Assembly (NCBI GenBank): GCA_947165615.1
Contig: CAMVBD010000030.1
Coordinates: 1-9,175, forward strand
Length of the DNA stretch: 9,175 nucleotides
Source of the DNA: an uncultured Clostridia bacterium
Lineage (GTDB): Bacteria; Bacillota; Clostridia; Oscillospirales; Acutalibacteraceae
Direction: 5' to 3'
The notes beneath the pieces were generated by a model. It ran no database searches. It was not told where the DNA came from and saw only the letters and a list, made by a program, of their open reading frames with translations. Each line of letters starts with the position of its first letter. Position 1 is the first letter of the stretch. This document shows positions 7,674 to 9,175 of the stretch, piece by piece. The translations under genes and the position numbers were made by a program.

Positions 7674-7709
7674 TGTCGTATTTCCTTTCCTGTTAAAAAT
7701 CAAACTGCA

Positions 7710-8918
7710 TTACATTTTTCCATCCAGCGAGCGTCCGGTTTCGATGTGCGCGAAATTCGGATACCGGTTCCGGATGATTCTGACAATATCCTCTTTCCCG
7801 ACGTTCGGAGACGCAAACGCCTCCTCCAACGACGTCAACAGCTCCTGCATGCCGGTTTTATCCGGAATGGCTTTTCCTGTGATGACCCCAAGAGCCGTCA
7901 ACCGTTCCAGGTCCACCGTTTCGGTTTCCGTATAAAACTCCTCGAACGCCTTTTCTCCCGACGTATCGGAGGGAGCGTAGTGCACAGGATATTGCAGGCC
8001 GCCCGCCTTCAGCGCGGCGGACTTTTCAATGGCCTCCCGGTCGCTGCCGCAGCGCAATACGCTGAAGCCGTGCGCTTCGATCAGCGCCGTCGCAATCGCG
8101 TCGAACGTCATCATCTGCGCCTCCCGAAGCTTCGGGAAAAAGATTTCGCGGTTGTTTCCGAGCATGCAGGAAAGCATGCAGATCTGTCCGCTCTCCTCTG
8201 GAGACACAAAATACCGGCGCACATCGGACGGAGCGGAAATCGGCTGCAGTTTGGAGATCCTTGCAAGCATTCCGGCGGGCAGCGAACCGTTCGAGAACGC
8301 CACATTCGCAAAACGGGCGGTCTTGACAGGGAACGCGTCGGAATAGGAAAAGATCAAATCCTCCATGATCCGTTTGCTTGCGCCCATAATATTGACAGGA
8401 TTTGCAGCTTTATCGGTCGACACGCAGAAATATGCCTCCGGAGGATATTCAGCCAGAAGCTCCAAAAGCTTTTTTGCGCCGATGACGTTATTCCGAAGCA
8501 AGGCCTCAACGGAAAAAATATCCTTTTCGCTCCGAACGTGCTTATGCGCCGAGAAATTCCCCACGAGATCAAAGCCGCCGCGGGAACGGAACATTTTTTC
8601 AAATACGGAAGACGTATAATCCATCGGATAGGGCAGATAATCATCCGGCACAAACATTCCCGGCGTACTGCGCAGATCTCTCGTCAGTTCGGCAAGCGCG
8701 TTTTCATTGGTATCCACAACCACCAGACTCGCGGGCTGAAACGGCAGCACAGCCCGGATGAAAGAGGAACCGATGCTTCCGGCGCCGCCGACGACCAACA
8801 CCCGACGCCCCTCAATCTTTTCGCGAAGGGAATCCGCATTGGCCTCCAGATCCGCTAAAAACATAGAATGCTCCCTCATGGTAACATTGCGGGCAATAAA
8901 ACGACTTAAATCGAACAT
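7710..8918 (-). CDS. legB: NDP-N-acetylglucosamine 4,6-dehydratase (LegB, long form)
   Basis: This 402-residue short-chain dehydrogenase/reductase-type enzyme belongs to the polysaccharide biosynthesis dehydratase family (FlaA1/CapD/WbpM relatives). It has the dinucleotide signature VGGAGSIGSSF (43-53), D69 at the end of the second strand, NFSAHKHVRSEKD (121-133), STDKAANPVN (167-176) and M178-G-A-S-K182, the Met-for-Tyr version of the catalytic YxxxK motif. It should remove water across C4-C6 of GDP-GlcNAc (or UDP-GlcNAc) to give the 4-keto-6-deoxy sugar, the first modification in the legionaminic route. About 38 residues precede the Rossmann fold, and the C-terminal part is also longer than in the roughly 330-residue PseB/FlaA1 type; this long form is common in nonulosonic acid clusters. 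The ATG at 8918 has AGGA 8 nt upstream. It is the first complete gene of the minus-strand operon. The nucleotide of the substrate is inferred from the ptmE neighbour. Confidence 0.87.
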   Translation of the reverse strand: MFDLSRFIARNVTMREHSMFLADLEANADSLREKIEGRRVLVVGGAGSIGSSFIRAVLPFQPASLVVVDTNENALAELTRDLRSTPGMFVPDDYLPYPMDYTSSVFEKMFRSRGGFDLVGNFSAHKHVRSEKDIFSVEALLRNNVIGAKKLLELLAEYPPEAYFCVSTDKAANPVNIMGASKRIMEDLIFSYSDAFPVKTARFANVAFSNGSLPAGMLARISKLQPISAPSDVRRYFVSPEESGQICMLSCMLGNNREIFFPKLREAQMMTFDAIATALIEAHGFSVLRCGSDREAIEKSAALKAGGLQYPVHYAPSDTSGEKAFEEFYTETETVDLERLTALGVITGKAIPDKTGMQELLTSLEEAFASPNVGKEDIVRIIRNRYPNFAHIETGRSLDGKM

Positions 8919-8994
8919 TGAATTCTTCCTTTCTTACAAAAACACTGACTTGATATCCAATAGCCATACGGCTTTCATTGCTGCAAAAATAACT
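8919..8994 (-). other. AT-rich gap upstream of legB, possible leader or promoter region
   Basis: The 76-nt gap is about 34% GC, far lower than both flanks. It holds the legB ribosome site (AAAGGAAG on the minus strand, 8925-8932). Weak promoter-like hexamers are present (TTGCAG then TATTGG at an 18-nt gap; TTGGAT then GTAAGA at 17 nt), but none is convincing. A 4-bp stem AGCC/GGCT (8962-8973) has no T-run and is too weak to be a terminator. Transcription may therefore read through from the gene to the right or start here. Confidence 0.4.
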
Positions 8995-9175
8995 TTATTC
9001 TCCGTACATGGTTTTCACGCGCCGATATTCCTCTTCTGTGATCTCGATGAATTTGCCGTGCTTGAAGCCGTAGGGGAAGGAAAACTCCGCGTCGGCGCGT
9101 TTGAAGCGGGTGTCGCCGGGGGCCGGGGAGACGTAGGGGACGAAGGGGTGTTCCGGGCGGGATGCGGGATCTTCC
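8995..9175 (-). CDS. Unrecognised protein, C-terminal 59 residues (5' end outside window)
   Basis: A minus-strand frame is open from the window edge (9174) to the TAA at 8995-8997. The visible part is rich in Pro and charged residues, for example HPFVPYVSPAPGDTRF and FPYGFKHGKFIEITEEEYRR near the end. It ends in an amphipathic, Glu/Lys-rich segment followed by MYGE. No family is recognised. It has the same orientation as the leg operon and lies 76 nt before legB, so it may be cotranscribed or be the last gene of a preceding unit. The codons are strongly biased to G/C third positions (CCC, GGC, GCC, TTC, TAC), giving about 68% GC over 9061-9175, well above the leg genes. The frame lacks an internal start that would make it complete, so it is treated as a fragment of a longer gene. 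Confidence 0.6.
   Translation of the reverse strand, partial: EDPASRPEHPFVPYVSPAPGDTRFKRADAEFSFPYGFKHGKFIEITEEEYRRVKTMYGE

Noticed and set aside
7674..7703. Ten-residue extension of legC from a TTG at 7703
   Set aside because: The ATG at 7673 has a GGAAAGGA ribosome site that would lie inside the extended coding region, and family members begin close to the IPLA motif.
5279..8858. Long plus-strand open frames (5279-6523, 6327-7535, 7596-8858) of 400 codons or more opposite ptmE, legC and legB
   Set aside because: They lie antisense to genes with clear family motifs, their translations are rich in Arg/His/Gln with no recognisable domain, and they lack ribosome sites. They reflect codon bias of the real genes.
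1836..8918. Pseudaminic or N-acetylneuraminic acid pathway instead of legionaminic acid
   Set aside because: A neuraminic route needs no dehydratase, aminotransferase or guanylyltransferase. A pseudaminic route would have a PseG-type nucleotidase rather than a hydrolysing epimerase, and LegI carries CTTEYPAP rather than the NeuB-type CTNLYPTP.
8962..8973. Small inverted repeat AGCC-ATAC-GGCT before legB
   Set aside because: The stem is only 4 bp and no T-run follows on either strand, so it supports neither a terminator nor an operator call.
1..9175. CRISPR arrays, tRNA/rRNA genes, insertion sequences, phage or defence genes
   Set aside because: The window is almost fully filled by the glycan genes. 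No regularly spaced repeats, transposase motifs, tRNA-like cloverleaf ends or toxin/nuclease domains were seen on either strand.

Overview
The window is a surface-glycan locus that encodes what looks like a complete route to CMP-legionaminic acid, a bacterial nine-carbon nonulosonic (sialic-acid-like) sugar. The host cannot be fixed from this sequence. Strong AGGAGG/AAGGA-type ribosome sites, use of ATG, GTG and TTG starts, tight operon packing and moderate GC would suit a Clostridia-like Bacillota member, but this is a low-confidence inference.

Left arm, plus strand (1-2531). Three genes run rightward: the C-terminal part of a glycosyltransferase with the HPR and FSTS motifs of sialyl/polysialyltransferase-type enzymes (cut by the window edge), a Wzx/MOP-type flippase, and a CMP-legionaminic acid synthetase (legF). 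This groups the activation of the sugar, its probable transfer, and export of the lipid-linked glycan.

Middle (2532-2621). A short gap between convergent operons holds one hairpin with an A-run before it and a T-run after it, so it should terminate transcription from both sides.

Right arm, minus strand (2622-8918). Six genes read leftward in the order legB (4,6-dehydratase), legC (4-aminotransferase), ptmE (GlcN-1-phosphate guanylyltransferase with CBS domains), legH (N-acetyltransferase), legI (nonulosonic acid synthase) and legG (hydrolysing 2-epimerase). From legC onward every junction overlaps (11, 11, 16 and 4 nt), and legH and legI use TTG and GTG starts with ribosome sites buried in the preceding gene. 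The presence of ptmE points to the GDP-sugar route known from Campylobacter jejuni: GlcN-1-P to GDP-GlcN (PtmE), N-acetylation to GDP-GlcNAc, LegB, LegC, LegH, LegG, LegI with phosphoenolpyruvate, and finally LegF with CTP.

Right edge (8919-9175). A 76-nt AT-rich gap precedes the last 59 codons of an unrecognised minus-strand gene whose visible part is markedly more GC-rich than the leg genes. No RNA genes, insertion sequences, CRISPR arrays or long repeats were seen. The locus follows a known pathway; the points worth a second look are its two-operon split, the cut-off genes at both edges and the start-codon arrangement.
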